From: Thermoplasmata archaeon M9B1D
GTDB taxonomy: Archaea; Thermoplasmatota; E2; DHVEG-1
Assembly: GCA_002900535.1 (NCBI GenBank)
Contig: MUGC01000050.1
Location: forward strand, 1 to 7,828
DNA: 7,828 bases
Reading direction: 5' to 3'
Below are positions 1 through 6,433 of this stretch, piece by piece; the first letter of the stretch is position 1, and every line of letters starts with the position of its first letter. Both the position numbers and the translations under genes were made by a program. The notes below the pieces were generated by a model. It was not told where the DNA came from and did not search any database. It saw only the letters and a list, made by a program, of their open reading frames with translations.

Positions 1-81
1 AACCGCTGCTGAAATTGCATTTATTATGGATTTATCTTTTCCTTCGCTAAAGTTTGGCACACATTCAACGATTTTATCCAT
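1..81 (-). CDS. ftcD: Glutamate formimidoyltransferase, N-terminal fragment (runs off the left edge)
   Basis: The minus strand from an ATG at 81 reads 27 codons to the window edge. The peptide begins MDKIVECVPNFSEGKDKSII, which matches the hallmark N-terminus of glutamate formimidoyltransferase (ECVPNFSEG motif). The family transfers the formimino group of N-formimidoyl-L-glutamate to tetrahydrofolate, the last step of one histidine-degradation route, in the cytosol. The gene diverges from hutI, whose product makes exactly this substrate, which strongly supports the call. Only the first 27 residues are visible, so a fused cyclodeaminase domain cannot be judged. A GGTG about 5 nt before the ATG is a weak ribosome-binding site. 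Confidence 0.85.
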   Translation of the reverse strand, partial: MDKIVECVPNFSEGKDKSIINAISAAV

Positions 82-136
82 TTTAGCACCGAAACCCTTA
101 ATCAAGGTTCTTCTTTTAACTGTTTGTGGTTATAAG
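82..136. promoter_or_regulatory. Divergent ftcD/hutI promoter region
   Basis: These 55 bp separate two divergent histidine-degradation genes, so both promoters must lie here or overlap the gene starts. TATA-like candidates are CCTTAATC near 96-103 for hutI and CTTATAACC (minus strand, 136-128) for ftcD. An imperfect 17-bp palindrome at 93-109 (outer arms AACC/GGTT) lies between them. The promoter assignments are inferred from spacing and are weak. Confidence 0.4.
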
Positions 137-1354
137 ATGGAAACAGCTGATATTCTCATTAAAAATGCAAACGAATTAATTACTTTAAAAGGCCCAAATA
201 AACCTAGAATAAAAAAGCAAATGAGTAACTTAGGAATCATTAAAAAAGGATCAATTGCGATAAAAAATGAGAAAATAATCGATGTCGGTACAAATCTGAA
301 ATACAAAGCAAAAAACATAATTGACGCTAAAGGAAAAACAGTGATGCCAGGTTTTGTAGATCCACATACACACTTGGTATTTGCTGGCTCTCGCGAGTTT
401 GAACTTGATTTGAAATTAAAAGGTCTTTCTTATATGGATATTTTGAAAAAAGGAGGCGGGATTATATATACTGTTGATAAAACAAGGAAAGCAACTAGTG
501 ATCAACTTTTAGATGAAAGCAGGAAACGCCTTGATACAATGATACAATTTGGTACTACATCTTGTGAGGCAAAAAGTGGATATGGTCTTAATACAGAAAC
601 AGAGTTAAAGATTTTGAAAGTTAACAAGAAACTAGCTGAAACCCACCCAATTGATCTTGTTTCTACATTTCTGGGTGCCCATGCAATTCCAAAACATTCA
701 AACGCGGAGGAATACACCAAAATATTAGTCGATGAGATGATTCCAAAAGTTGCTAATTATGCAATGTTTTGTGATGTTTTTTGTGAAAAAGGAGTTTTTA
801 CTCCTCTTCAATCAAAAAAGATATTATTGGCCGGTAAAAAATATGGTTTAATCCCCAAGATTCACGCCGATGAAATAATAGATACTGGCGGTGCAGCTCT
901 TGCCGCAGATGTAGGTGCAATATCTGCTGATCATCTTTTAATGTCTTCTGATGCTGGTTTGAAAAAGATGGCACAAAAAGGTGTGATTGGAGTTATGCTC
1001 CCAGGAACGCCGTTTTCACTTATGATGAAAGAGTATGCAAATGCTCGTAAAATTATAGATATGGACATACCAGTTGCTCTCGCAACTGATTTGAATCCCA
1101 ATTGCTACATAGAAAACATGCAGTTTATGATTCAACTTGCATGTTTTAATATGAAAATGACTCTTGCAGAGGCACTATGTGCTTCAACTTTTAATGCTGC
1201 TTGTGCAATTGGATTGAATGATTATATTGGTAGTCTTGAAAAAGGAAAACAAGCAGATGTAATTATTTTAGATTGTCCCAGTAATCTTTGGATTTCTTAT
1301 CATATTGGTGTTAATATTGTTAAAACTGTAATCAAGAAAGGAATTATGATTTAA
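137..1354 (+). CDS. hutI: Imidazolonepropionase
   Basis: A 405-residue amidohydrolase-superfamily enzyme. It hydrolyses 4-imidazolone-5-propanoate to N-formimidoyl-L-glutamate, the third step of histidine degradation. Family landmarks, numbered from the chosen start, are: PGFVDPHTHLVFAGSREFE with metal-ligand candidates H77 and H79; SGYG near 147-150; FLGAHAIP with H182; DVFCEKGVF; KIHADE with H243 and E246; SADHL with H266; and ALATDLNPN with D318. All expected metal and catalytic positions are present, and the length is usual for HutI. The open frame extends upstream to 26, but those 37 residues are hydrophobic and unlike the family, and they overlap the divergent ftcD start, so METADILIKN at 137 is chosen. 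It probably acts with ftcD and possibly the permease just downstream. Confidence 0.93.
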   Translation: METADILIKNANELITLKGPNKPRIKKQMSNLGIIKKGSIAIKNEKIIDVGTNLKYKAKNIIDAKGKTVMPGFVDPHTHLVFAGSREFELDLKLKGLSYMDILKKGGGIIYTVDKTRKATSDQLLDESRKRLDTMIQFGTTSCEAKSGYGLNTETELKILKVNKKLAETHPIDLVSTFLGAHAIPKHSNAEEYTKILVDEMIPKVANYAMFCDVFCEKGVFTPLQSKKILLAGKKYGLIPKIHADEIIDTGGAALAADVGAISADHLLMSSDAGLKKMAQKGVIGVMLPGTPFSLMMKEYANARKIIDMDIPVALATDLNPNCYIENMQFMIQLACFNMKMTLAEALCASTFNAACAIGLNDYIGSLEKGKQADVIILDCPSNLWISYHIGVNIVKTVIKKGIMI

Positions 1355-1398
1355 TAACACGGAAATTTAATTATACGATATTTTATATAGGTCCATAG

Positions 1399-3285
1399 AT
1401 GGGTGCTGAGAAGAGCGATAAAAAACTTAAAAGAGAATTGGGTCTTCTTAGCATTTTTTGTGTCGCCTCTGGTGCTATGATTTCCTCAGGTTTGTTTGTT
1501 TTACCAGGACTTGCTTATTCAAAAGCAGGTCCAGCAATTATTATCTCTTATGCTATCGCAAGTTTATTGATTGTCCCTGCTGTATTGTCAAAAGCAGAAT
1601 TGGCCACTGCAATGCCAAAAGCTGGTGGAACCTATTTTTTCATTGATAGAAGTATGGGTCCACTGATGGGCACAATAGGTGGTTTTGCAGCATGGTTTTC
1701 ACTCGCTTTTAAAAGTGCTTTTGCGCTTGTTGGTATAGGTATATTCTCAGTTTTAGTAAGCCCTATTTTAGATAACGATTTATTAACAAAACTTGTAGCA
1801 GTATTTTTCTGTATAATATTTGCAATAATAAATATTAGAGGAGTAAAACACTCAGGTAAAACTCAGATATTGATAGTACTTGGATTAATATCTCTACTTA
1901 TTTTTTATATTATTGCAGGTTTATTTTTCTTTAAACTATCAAATTTTGAATCACCTATTTCTTTTAGTTTAACATCAACTCTTTCCACAGTTGGATTAAT
2001 ATTTGTTAGCTATGGGGGTCTTACAAAGGTTTGTAGCGTTGCAGAAGAATGTAAAAACCCTGGTAGAAATATTCCGATAGGAATGTTTCTTTCTTGGGGA
2101 GCAATATCCTTGCTTTATATTGCAGTTATTGTGATAACCATTGGAATAACAAGACCTGGACAAATGCTAGGGCTAGAAAAACTTAGACCTATTTCCCTTG
2201 GTGCATCTAATATGTTTGGGCCAATCGGTGCAGCATTGATGGGTATCGCTGCGATACTTGCTTTTGTTTCAACAGCAAATGCAGGTATTCTTGCTGCATC
2301 TAGAGACCCCATGGCCATGGGGAAAGATCAACTTTTACCAAATGTTTTCGCGAAACTATCTACTAGAGGAACACCAATATTTTCTATAATATTTACAACT
2401 TGTTTTATGATCTTTATCATATTATTCTTAGATATAGAAAGATTGGTAAAAACTGCCTCGATTCTTAAAATGATTTTATTTATTCTTGTAATGATTTCTT
2501 TAATTGTGATGAGAGAAAGCAAAATTAGAAACTATCGTCCAAAATTTAAGTCACCATTTTATCCATGGGTCCAAATATTTGGAATCATTGGACTTGTTTT
2601 TATTGTTGTTGAAATGAGTCTCAAAGATCATTATCCAGTTTTTATAGTGGTAGGATTTTTTTGTTTTTCAGGATTATGGTATTTGTTTTTTGCCCGGGAT
2701 AAAATATGGAGAGAATATTCATTACTTCATATAGTAGAACGAGTAACAGGACAAAAATCTACAGGACATCTTGTTGATGAAGAGCTGAGAGAAATACTTA
2801 TCGAAAGAGACAGTCTTAAGGAAAAGCGATTTGAAAAACTCATCAAAGAATGTGAAATAATTGATTTATACAAGTATATACGGCCTGATAAGTTTACAAA
2901 GCTTATCGCATCAAAACTTGCAGAAAGACTAAAATTAAACCATAAAAAGCTCTATAAACTTCTATTAAAACGTGAGAAAGATTCAAATGTGGTAATTCAT
3001 CCCGGTGTTGCTATTGTATCTCATATTATTAAAGGACGTGATAAGTTTGATATGATTTTTGTAAGAAGTAGGATGGGAATAATTCTTTCTGATGATGTTG
3101 ATCCTGTTCATGCATTTTTTATAATTGTTGCATCTCCAGATAAAAAAAGCTTTTACTTGCATTCTTTGATGTGGATTATTCAGATTGTAACAGAAGATTT
3201 TGAAAAAAAATGGATTGCTGCAAAAACCGATGAAGAACTTAGGGAGATTATTCTTAAAAGTTGGAAGAAAAACGTTTCAATTTGA
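1399..3285 (+). CDS. APC-family amino acid permease with C-terminal PTS EIIA-like domain
   Basis: A 628-residue integral membrane protein. Residues 12-435 form an APC-superfamily amino acid transporter of about 12 helices. The N-terminal GAMISSGLFVLPG is the substrate and ion-site glycine motif of helix 1, and KAGGTYFFIDR and SVAEECKNPGRNIP are further family motifs. After a charged linker (about 436-485), residues 486-620 resemble a type-2 PTS EIIA domain: PGVAIVSHIIKGRDKFDMIF, with H542 at the phospho-acceptor position, then VRSRMGI and DPVHAFFIIVASP. The motif reads GVAIVSH instead of the classical GIAIPH, one residue longer, so phosphorylation is uncertain and the domain may be purely regulatory. 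The gene starts 44 bp after hutI on the same strand (AGGT six nt before the ATG), suggesting uptake of histidine, urocanate or another amino acid. Its stop overlaps the end of the convergent gene by 9 bp. Substrate unproven. Confidence 0.85.
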   Translation: MGAEKSDKKLKRELGLLSIFCVASGAMISSGLFVLPGLAYSKAGPAIIISYAIASLLIVPAVLSKAELATAMPKAGGTYFFIDRSMGPLMGTIGGFAAWFSLAFKSAFALVGIGIFSVLVSPILDNDLLTKLVAVFFCIIFAIINIRGVKHSGKTQILIVLGLISLLIFYIIAGLFFFKLSNFESPISFSLTSTLSTVGLIFVSYGGLTKVCSVAEECKNPGRNIPIGMFLSWGAISLLYIAVIVITIGITRPGQMLGLEKLRPISLGASNMFGPIGAALMGIAAILAFVSTANAGILAASRDPMAMGKDQLLPNVFAKLSTRGTPIFSIIFTTCFMIFIILFLDIERLVKTASILKMILFILVMISLIVMRESKIRNYRPKFKSPFYPWVQIFGIIGLVFIVVEMSLKDHYPVFIVVGFFCFSGLWYLFFARDKIWREYSLLHIVERVTGQKSTGHLVDEELREILIERDSLKEKRFEKLIKECEIIDLYKYIRPDKFTKLIASKLAERLKLNHKKLYKLLLKREKDSNVVIHPGVAIVSHIIKGRDKFDMIFVRSRMGIILSDDVDPVHAFFIIVASPDKKSFYLHSLMWIIQIVTEDFEKKWIAAKTDEELREIILKSWKKNVSI

Positions 3286-3873
3286 GTTATTGTTTTTGTT
3301 TGATGCTTTTAACTTACATGTTTTTTCATATATTACATTTCTAGATCCTCTATAATTTGGATATTTATCGACAAACCCTGCAACAATTTCATCTACGTCT
3401 GCCTTCTTAATTCTCTTAATATATGTTTCAAGTTTCTTAATAATTTCTTTTTCTAAGGCTTTTTGTTTATGTGTCTCTAAGATTGCACAGGTTGTATAAT
3501 AGGCTTCATTGCGGTACCTGTTGTATTCGGGGTGTAGTTCTATGAAATCTGTTACAATTTTTTTAACATTAATTTCTTTCTTTTCTGTTATAAAATCATC
3601 TAATCTAATAGTAAGTATCTTATCAAAATTATTTTGTTTATAATGTCTATTGATTTCTCCAAATACTAAAATCATTTCAACTATTGATATTGCTAATAAA
3701 ATCAATGTTAACTCAACGACCATTATATCTGGTACATTGATAGTAATTGCGTGAATTAGGAGTATACCTTCGACAATAAGTATAATAAAGGGTGGTATAA
3801 AAGACATTTTTTCAAATCTTGGGGATTCTTTATATTCACGAATTAAGTTTCTAAGCCTCCTGGATCGTGGCAT
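3277..3873 (-). CDS. Two-helix membrane protein with a tandemly repeated cytosolic domain, function unknown
   Basis: 198 residues, not recognised as a named family. A basic N-terminus (MPRSRRLRN) precedes two hydrophobic helices, roughly residues 25-44 and 49-72; by the positive-inside rule both ends should be cytosolic. The soluble part carries two ungapped repeats offset by 57 residues, starting at L91 and L148. Both fit L-[DE]-x-[FY]-I, then V-x2-I-V-x2-F-x3-[HY]-P-x-Y-x3-R-N-x2-Y-x2-T-C, ending at C129 and C186. In the 27-residue core (103-129 against 160-186) 11 positions are identical. The tail is Asn-rich. The ATG at 3873 has no Shine-Dalgarno, but a TATA-like box lies about 26 bp upstream. 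It is 48 bp downstream of ABCE1 on the same strand, so co-transcription is possible. Confidence 0.75.
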   Translation of the reverse strand: MPRSRRLRNLIREYKESPRFEKMSFIPPFIILIVEGILLIHAITINVPDIMVVELTLILLAISIVEMILVFGEINRHYKQNNFDKILTIRLDDFITEKKEINVKKIVTDFIELHPEYNRYRNEAYYTTCAILETHKQKALEKEIIKKLETYIKRIKKADVDEIVAGFVDKYPNYRGSRNVIYEKTCKLKASNKNNNSN

Positions 3874-3895
3874 AGGAAACTTTGATAAAATTAAA

Positions 3896-3906
3896 TCTTT
3901 TAAAAA
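3896..3906 (-). promoter_or_regulatory. TATA-like box for the two-helix membrane protein gene
   Basis: The minus strand reads TTTTTAAAAGA, centred near 3901. That is about 26-28 bp before the ATG at 3873, the spacing expected of an archaeal box A serving a leaderless transcript, and the start lacks a Shine-Dalgarno. In AT-rich DNA such boxes also arise by chance. Confidence 0.35.
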
Positions 3907-3921
3907 CTTATTGGATTTTTT

Positions 3922-5697
3922 TCAAAGATTATAATAGTATTCTCCTTCATTTCTTTGTTTTCTGTCAATATATGATTCCGGCTTGTTTACACGAGGTCTA
4001 TGGGTGTCTTCATCACGTCTAAAAGTAATATCAACATCTTTTAAAAAACGGTTCATACCTTCATGTAGACTAAATGGGCCACGAGCTTTACCTGATTTAC
4101 CTGGAAAGCCATCGAACACAATCAATGCATCACTAATCATATCAATGAAATATACATCATGATCAACAACTAATGCACTTTTACCTATTTTTTCTATTAC
4201 ACGTCGAACTGTTCTTGATGTAATCATACGCTGCTCACTATCAAGATAAGCCGATGGTTCATCAATAAGATATATATCTGCATCCTGGACAAGACAATTA
4301 GCTGTTGCAACACGCTGTAGCTCTCCACCTGAAAGAGTTGAAATATCTTTATCTAGTAGATATTTTAAATTAAATGTTTCAAAAATTTCACCCTTGTAAA
4401 AAGATGAAATAAAAAGACTCGGTGCGTTTTTTTCTAAAAACATACGAACTGTCCCATCGAAATCAGGTGTTATATATTGGGGTTTATAACTAACTTTTAT
4501 GTCATGTTCTACTTTTCCACTAGACGGTTCAATAGCTCCTGCAAGTATTTTAACAAATGTTGTTTTTCCAATAGCATTTGGACCTACAATTCCAATGATT
4601 TCTCCTTGCCTAATCATTCCTTTTTCAATTTCAAGAGAAAAATCTTTGAAAAACTTTGTAAGGTTATCATATGATACTAAAATACTCATTTGTTGACGTT
4701 TTTTTGGAGGATGTGAAAAAAACTCGATTTTTTCACCAAAACGAATATTTTCTTCTTTAAGATAACCCGATAGATATGTGTTAATTGCATGACGCACACC
4801 TCTAGGATGCGTAACTACGCCATATGCGCCCTCATCACCATAAACTAGATGTACATTATCGCATAGAAAGTCAAGAATTGCAAGATCATGTTCGATTACA
4901 AGTACTTTCTTTTTTTCAGAAAGTGCTTTTATTATTTTTGCAACTTTTAAACGTTGGTAGATATCAAGATAAGATGAAGGTTCATCAAAAAAATACATGT
5001 CAGCATCTTTTAATAAAGCTCCAGCAATTGCTACGAGTTGTAGTTCTCCACCTGATATTTCACCTTTTTCAATTGATTTATCAAGAATGTTTTGTATCTC
5101 AAGCTGTCCAACAACTTTATCAAAATTACCTGTTGTATCTGATTTCTTTAAGATATCGCTGATTTTACCCTTCATAACTTTAGGAAGTTTATCAACATAT
5201 TGAGGTTTGATAACATTTGAGGTCTCATTTGTTGAAACTTGTTTGAAATGGTCATAAAGCTCTGTTCCTGCAAAATATTCAAGTACTGGATCCCAGGTAG
5301 GATTTTTTGATTTTATATCTCCTAGATTTGGAATAATTTGACCTGAAAGAATTCTTATAGCTGTTGTTTTACCAATACCATTTGGTCCAAGAATACCCAT
5401 ACACGTGCCTTCTTTAGGGATTGGTAATCGGAAAAGCCTGAAGCCATTTTTCCCAAACTGATGAACCAAGTCGGTATCAAGTGCTTCTGCAAGTCCAATT
5501 ATTTTAATTGCTTCAAAAGGGCATTTATGAATACATATTCCACAACCAACACAGAGTTCCTCTGAAATTACTGGTTTGCCTTCCTCACCTATAACTATTG
5601 TTTCATCGCCAGCACGGACTCTAGGGCAAAACTTTATGCATTCTTTTGAACAATTCTTTGGTTTACACCTCTCTTTTAATAATACTGCTATGCGCAT
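3922..5697 (-). CDS. ABCE1 ribosome-recycling ATPase (Rli1 family)
   Basis: A 591-residue soluble ABC protein that splits ribosomes after termination or rescue together with aRF1 or Pelota. Numbering from MRIAVL: the Fe-S domain holds eight cysteines for two 4Fe-4S clusters, C11, C16, C20, C24 (RCKPKNCSKECIKFCP) and C49, C52, C55, C59 (CVGCGICIHKCP). NBD1 has Walker A GPNGIGKT (104-111), signature ISGGEL (S215), Walker B FFDEP (D238, E239) and H-loop H270. NBD2 has Walker A GPNAIGKT (from 372), signature LSGGELQR (S456), Walker B LIDEP (D479, E480) and H-loop H513. The order and size are typical and nothing is missing. An upstream in-frame GTG at 5721 would add eight residues, but family members begin at MRIAVL, so the ATG at 5697 is preferred. 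No Shine-Dalgarno precedes it. Confidence 0.97.
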   Translation of the reverse strand: MRIAVLLKERCKPKNCSKECIKFCPRVRAGDETIVIGEEGKPVISEELCVGCGICIHKCPFEAIKIIGLAEALDTDLVHQFGKNGFRLFRLPIPKEGTCMGILGPNGIGKTTAIRILSGQIIPNLGDIKSKNPTWDPVLEYFAGTELYDHFKQVSTNETSNVIKPQYVDKLPKVMKGKISDILKKSDTTGNFDKVVGQLEIQNILDKSIEKGEISGGELQLVAIAGALLKDADMYFFDEPSSYLDIYQRLKVAKIIKALSEKKKVLVIEHDLAILDFLCDNVHLVYGDEGAYGVVTHPRGVRHAINTYLSGYLKEENIRFGEKIEFFSHPPKKRQQMSILVSYDNLTKFFKDFSLEIEKGMIRQGEIIGIVGPNAIGKTTFVKILAGAIEPSSGKVEHDIKVSYKPQYITPDFDGTVRMFLEKNAPSLFISSFYKGEIFETFNLKYLLDKDISTLSGGELQRVATANCLVQDADIYLIDEPSAYLDSEQRMITSRTVRRVIEKIGKSALVVDHDVYFIDMISDALIVFDGFPGKSGKARGPFSLHEGMNRFLKDVDITFRRDEDTHRPRVNKPESYIDRKQRNEGEYYYNL

Positions 5698-5775
5698 AGT
5701 TAAAAGTTGAGAAGAAAACACTTGATAAAAGTTTTTTCATATAAGTTTTATTAAAAAAGAAAAAAATTGTTTAAT

Positions 5776-5795
5776 AATAAAACATATGTTTTATT
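5776..5795. repeat. Perfect 20-bp palindrome (possible operator)
   Basis: AATAAAACATATGTTTTATT is its own reverse complement over all 20 bases; base 5775 does not pair with base 5796. It lies 79 bp upstream of the ABCE1 start and about 150 bp upstream of the small-protein gene. A palindrome with no loop suits a dimeric DNA-binding protein better than an RNA hairpin. The AT-rich flanks make chance partly plausible, but the CATATG core and 10-bp half-sites are longer than expected by chance. Confidence 0.55.
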
Positions 5796-5890
5796 TGCAC
5801 TTTTATCGGGAATATTATTAATAGTATTTTCAGTTATAATATAGCCGCTTGAATCACAATAACTTTCTATTTATTTTAGAAAAAGAAAAG

Positions 5891-5903
5891 TATAAGTTAT
5901 AAG
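5891..5903 (+). promoter_or_regulatory. TATA-like box for the small-protein gene
   Basis: TATAAGTTATAAG contains two overlapping TATAAG-type boxes. The second, centred near 5900, predicts transcription from about 5926, just before the ATG at 5928. The first predicts about 5919, leaving a leader of roughly 24 nt before the ATG at 5943. The choice of start codon therefore depends on which box is used. Confidence 0.4.
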
Positions 5904-5942
5904 ATTTGAATTACTCATCAAAAATTTATGGTTGAGGATATC

Positions 5943-6137
5943 ATGGAAAAAAATGAAAATATTCACATTAAACTTGAAATAAATAGAGATCCTACAACAG
6001 GACATTTAAATCTTATGGCTCGTTTTGATCCTAATGCTCCAAATTTTATAAAAGATGATACTGGTTTCAGTTGGTCACCGACGCCAGAAGAGAGAGCATT
6101 TTTAAACGAGGCTTTTGATATATTTCTTAAAAAATAA
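5943..6137 (+). CDS. Small acidic protein, function unknown
   Basis: 64 residues from ATG 5943, or 69 from ATG 5928. The later start is preferred because GAGG (5934-5937) sits five nt upstream as a proper Shine-Dalgarno. The earlier start would suit a leaderless transcript. The protein has a short strand-like beginning (NIHIKLEINRDPTTGHLNLM) suggestive of a beta hairpin with a DPTTG turn. A segment rich in Pro, Asp and Trp follows (FDPNAPNF, then GFSWSPTPEE), and then an acidic C-terminal helix (FLNEAFDIFLKK). There is no signal peptide, membrane segment or cysteine. Balanced amino acid use, a clear ribosome-binding site and a terminator right after the stop support a real gene. The family is not recognised. 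Confidence 0.7.
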   Translation: MEKNENIHIKLEINRDPTTGHLNLMARFDPNAPNFIKDDTGFSWSPTPEERAFLNEAFDIFLKK

Positions 6138-6140
6138 AAA

Positions 6141-6148
6141 TTTTTTTT
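6141..6148 (+). terminator. Oligo-T terminator after the small-protein gene
   Basis: A run of eight T begins three bases after the stop codon, followed by a second T5 run about 10 bp later (6160-6164). Archaeal RNA polymerase terminates at such tracts on the coding strand without needing a hairpin, so this probably ends the small transcript. Confidence 0.55.
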
Positions 6149-6222
6149 AAATGTTATTGTTTTTAAGTTTAGGCTTGTATATTTTTCAAATTAAGTAAAA
6201 ATAAAAGTTTGTCTAATATTTC

Positions 6223-6238
6223 ATAGGATAAATCCTAT
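6223..6238. repeat. Short perfect inverted repeat
   Basis: ATAGGAT and ATCCTAT (7-bp arms) are separated by AA. The repeat overlaps the TAG stop of the tiny minus-strand pseudogene and lies between two convergent transcription units. It could be a short hairpin at a transcript end or a protein-binding site; no strong T-run follows on either strand. Confidence 0.4.
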
Positions 6239-6378
6239 TTGATCTTACTAAGAATTTCATGTGCTCTGTAAAATATTTTTTCTTGTTCAATTACGCCATT
6301 TTATATTTTATCAATTGCATGTTGATAGATATATCTACAAAGCATAAGATCATCTTGAAATGTTAAATCTTCTTTTAT
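6235..6378 (-). pseudogene. Remnant of a tiny (about 47-codon) protein gene with an in-frame TAA
   Basis: On the minus strand a strong Shine-Dalgarno (GGGGAGTGA, 6390-6382) precedes ATA at 6378, at the position expected for a start codon. The frame then reads IKEDLTFQDDLMLCRYIYQH (the first 20 residues), continues to TAA at 6303-6301 (codon 26), then NGVIEQEKIFYRAHEILSKI and TAG at 6237-6235. The text on both sides of the TAA looks like one helical, charged, protein-like sequence, and a single base change would turn TAA into GAA, CAA or AAA. The start is ATA rather than ATG. This suggests a recently inactivated small gene, sequence errors, or an AUA-initiated 25-residue peptide. Function unknown. 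It lies downstream of the split nuclease on the same strand. Confidence 0.45.
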
Positions 6379-6433
6379 TTTTCACTCCCCGCAATATATA
6401 ATAGGTTACTATCATAAAATATATATTATAAGG

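Larger units (their letters stand above)
5698..5942. other. Divergent intergenic region between ABCE1 and the small-protein gene
   Basis: 245 bp, strongly AT-rich, with no convincing gene. It must hold the ABCE1 promoter: on the minus strand ACTTATATG near 5746-5738 and CTTTTATCA near 5730-5722 are both usable TATA candidates. It also holds the promoter of the small gene, where TATAAG occurs at 5891 and again within 5897-5903. A perfect 20-bp palindrome lies at 5776-5795. A possible 25-codon hydrophobic frame (5767-5844, plus strand) starts only at TTG and is not called as a gene. Confidence 0.6.
6138..6433. other. Gene-poor stretch between the small gene and the split nuclease
   Basis: 296 bp without an intact gene. 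It contains the T8 terminator, the 7-bp inverted repeat and the tiny minus-strand remnant. A minus-strand TATA-like box, CTATTATATATT, near 6404-6393 lies close upstream of the remnant's ribosome-binding site. No tRNA, CRISPR repeat or transposon end was seen. Confidence 0.55.

Noticed and set aside
26..136. N-terminal extension of hutI to the ATG at 26
   Set aside because: The extra 37 residues do not resemble the HutI N-terminus and are antisense to the recognisable ftcD start; the family-like sequence begins at 137.
4824..5162. 112-codon open frame antisense to ABCE1
   Set aside because: Shadow of the ABCE1 coding strand: low-complexity Leu/Gln-rich text without motif, fully inside a certain gene.
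5698..5721. GTG start eight codons upstream for ABCE1
   Set aside because: ABCE1 proteins start at MRIAVL-type sequence, which matches the ATG at 5697.
5751..5870. 39-codon minus-strand open frame in the ABCE1 upstream region
   Set aside because: It has no ATG, GTG or TTG start and no ribosome-binding site, and it overlaps the probable ABCE1 promoter.
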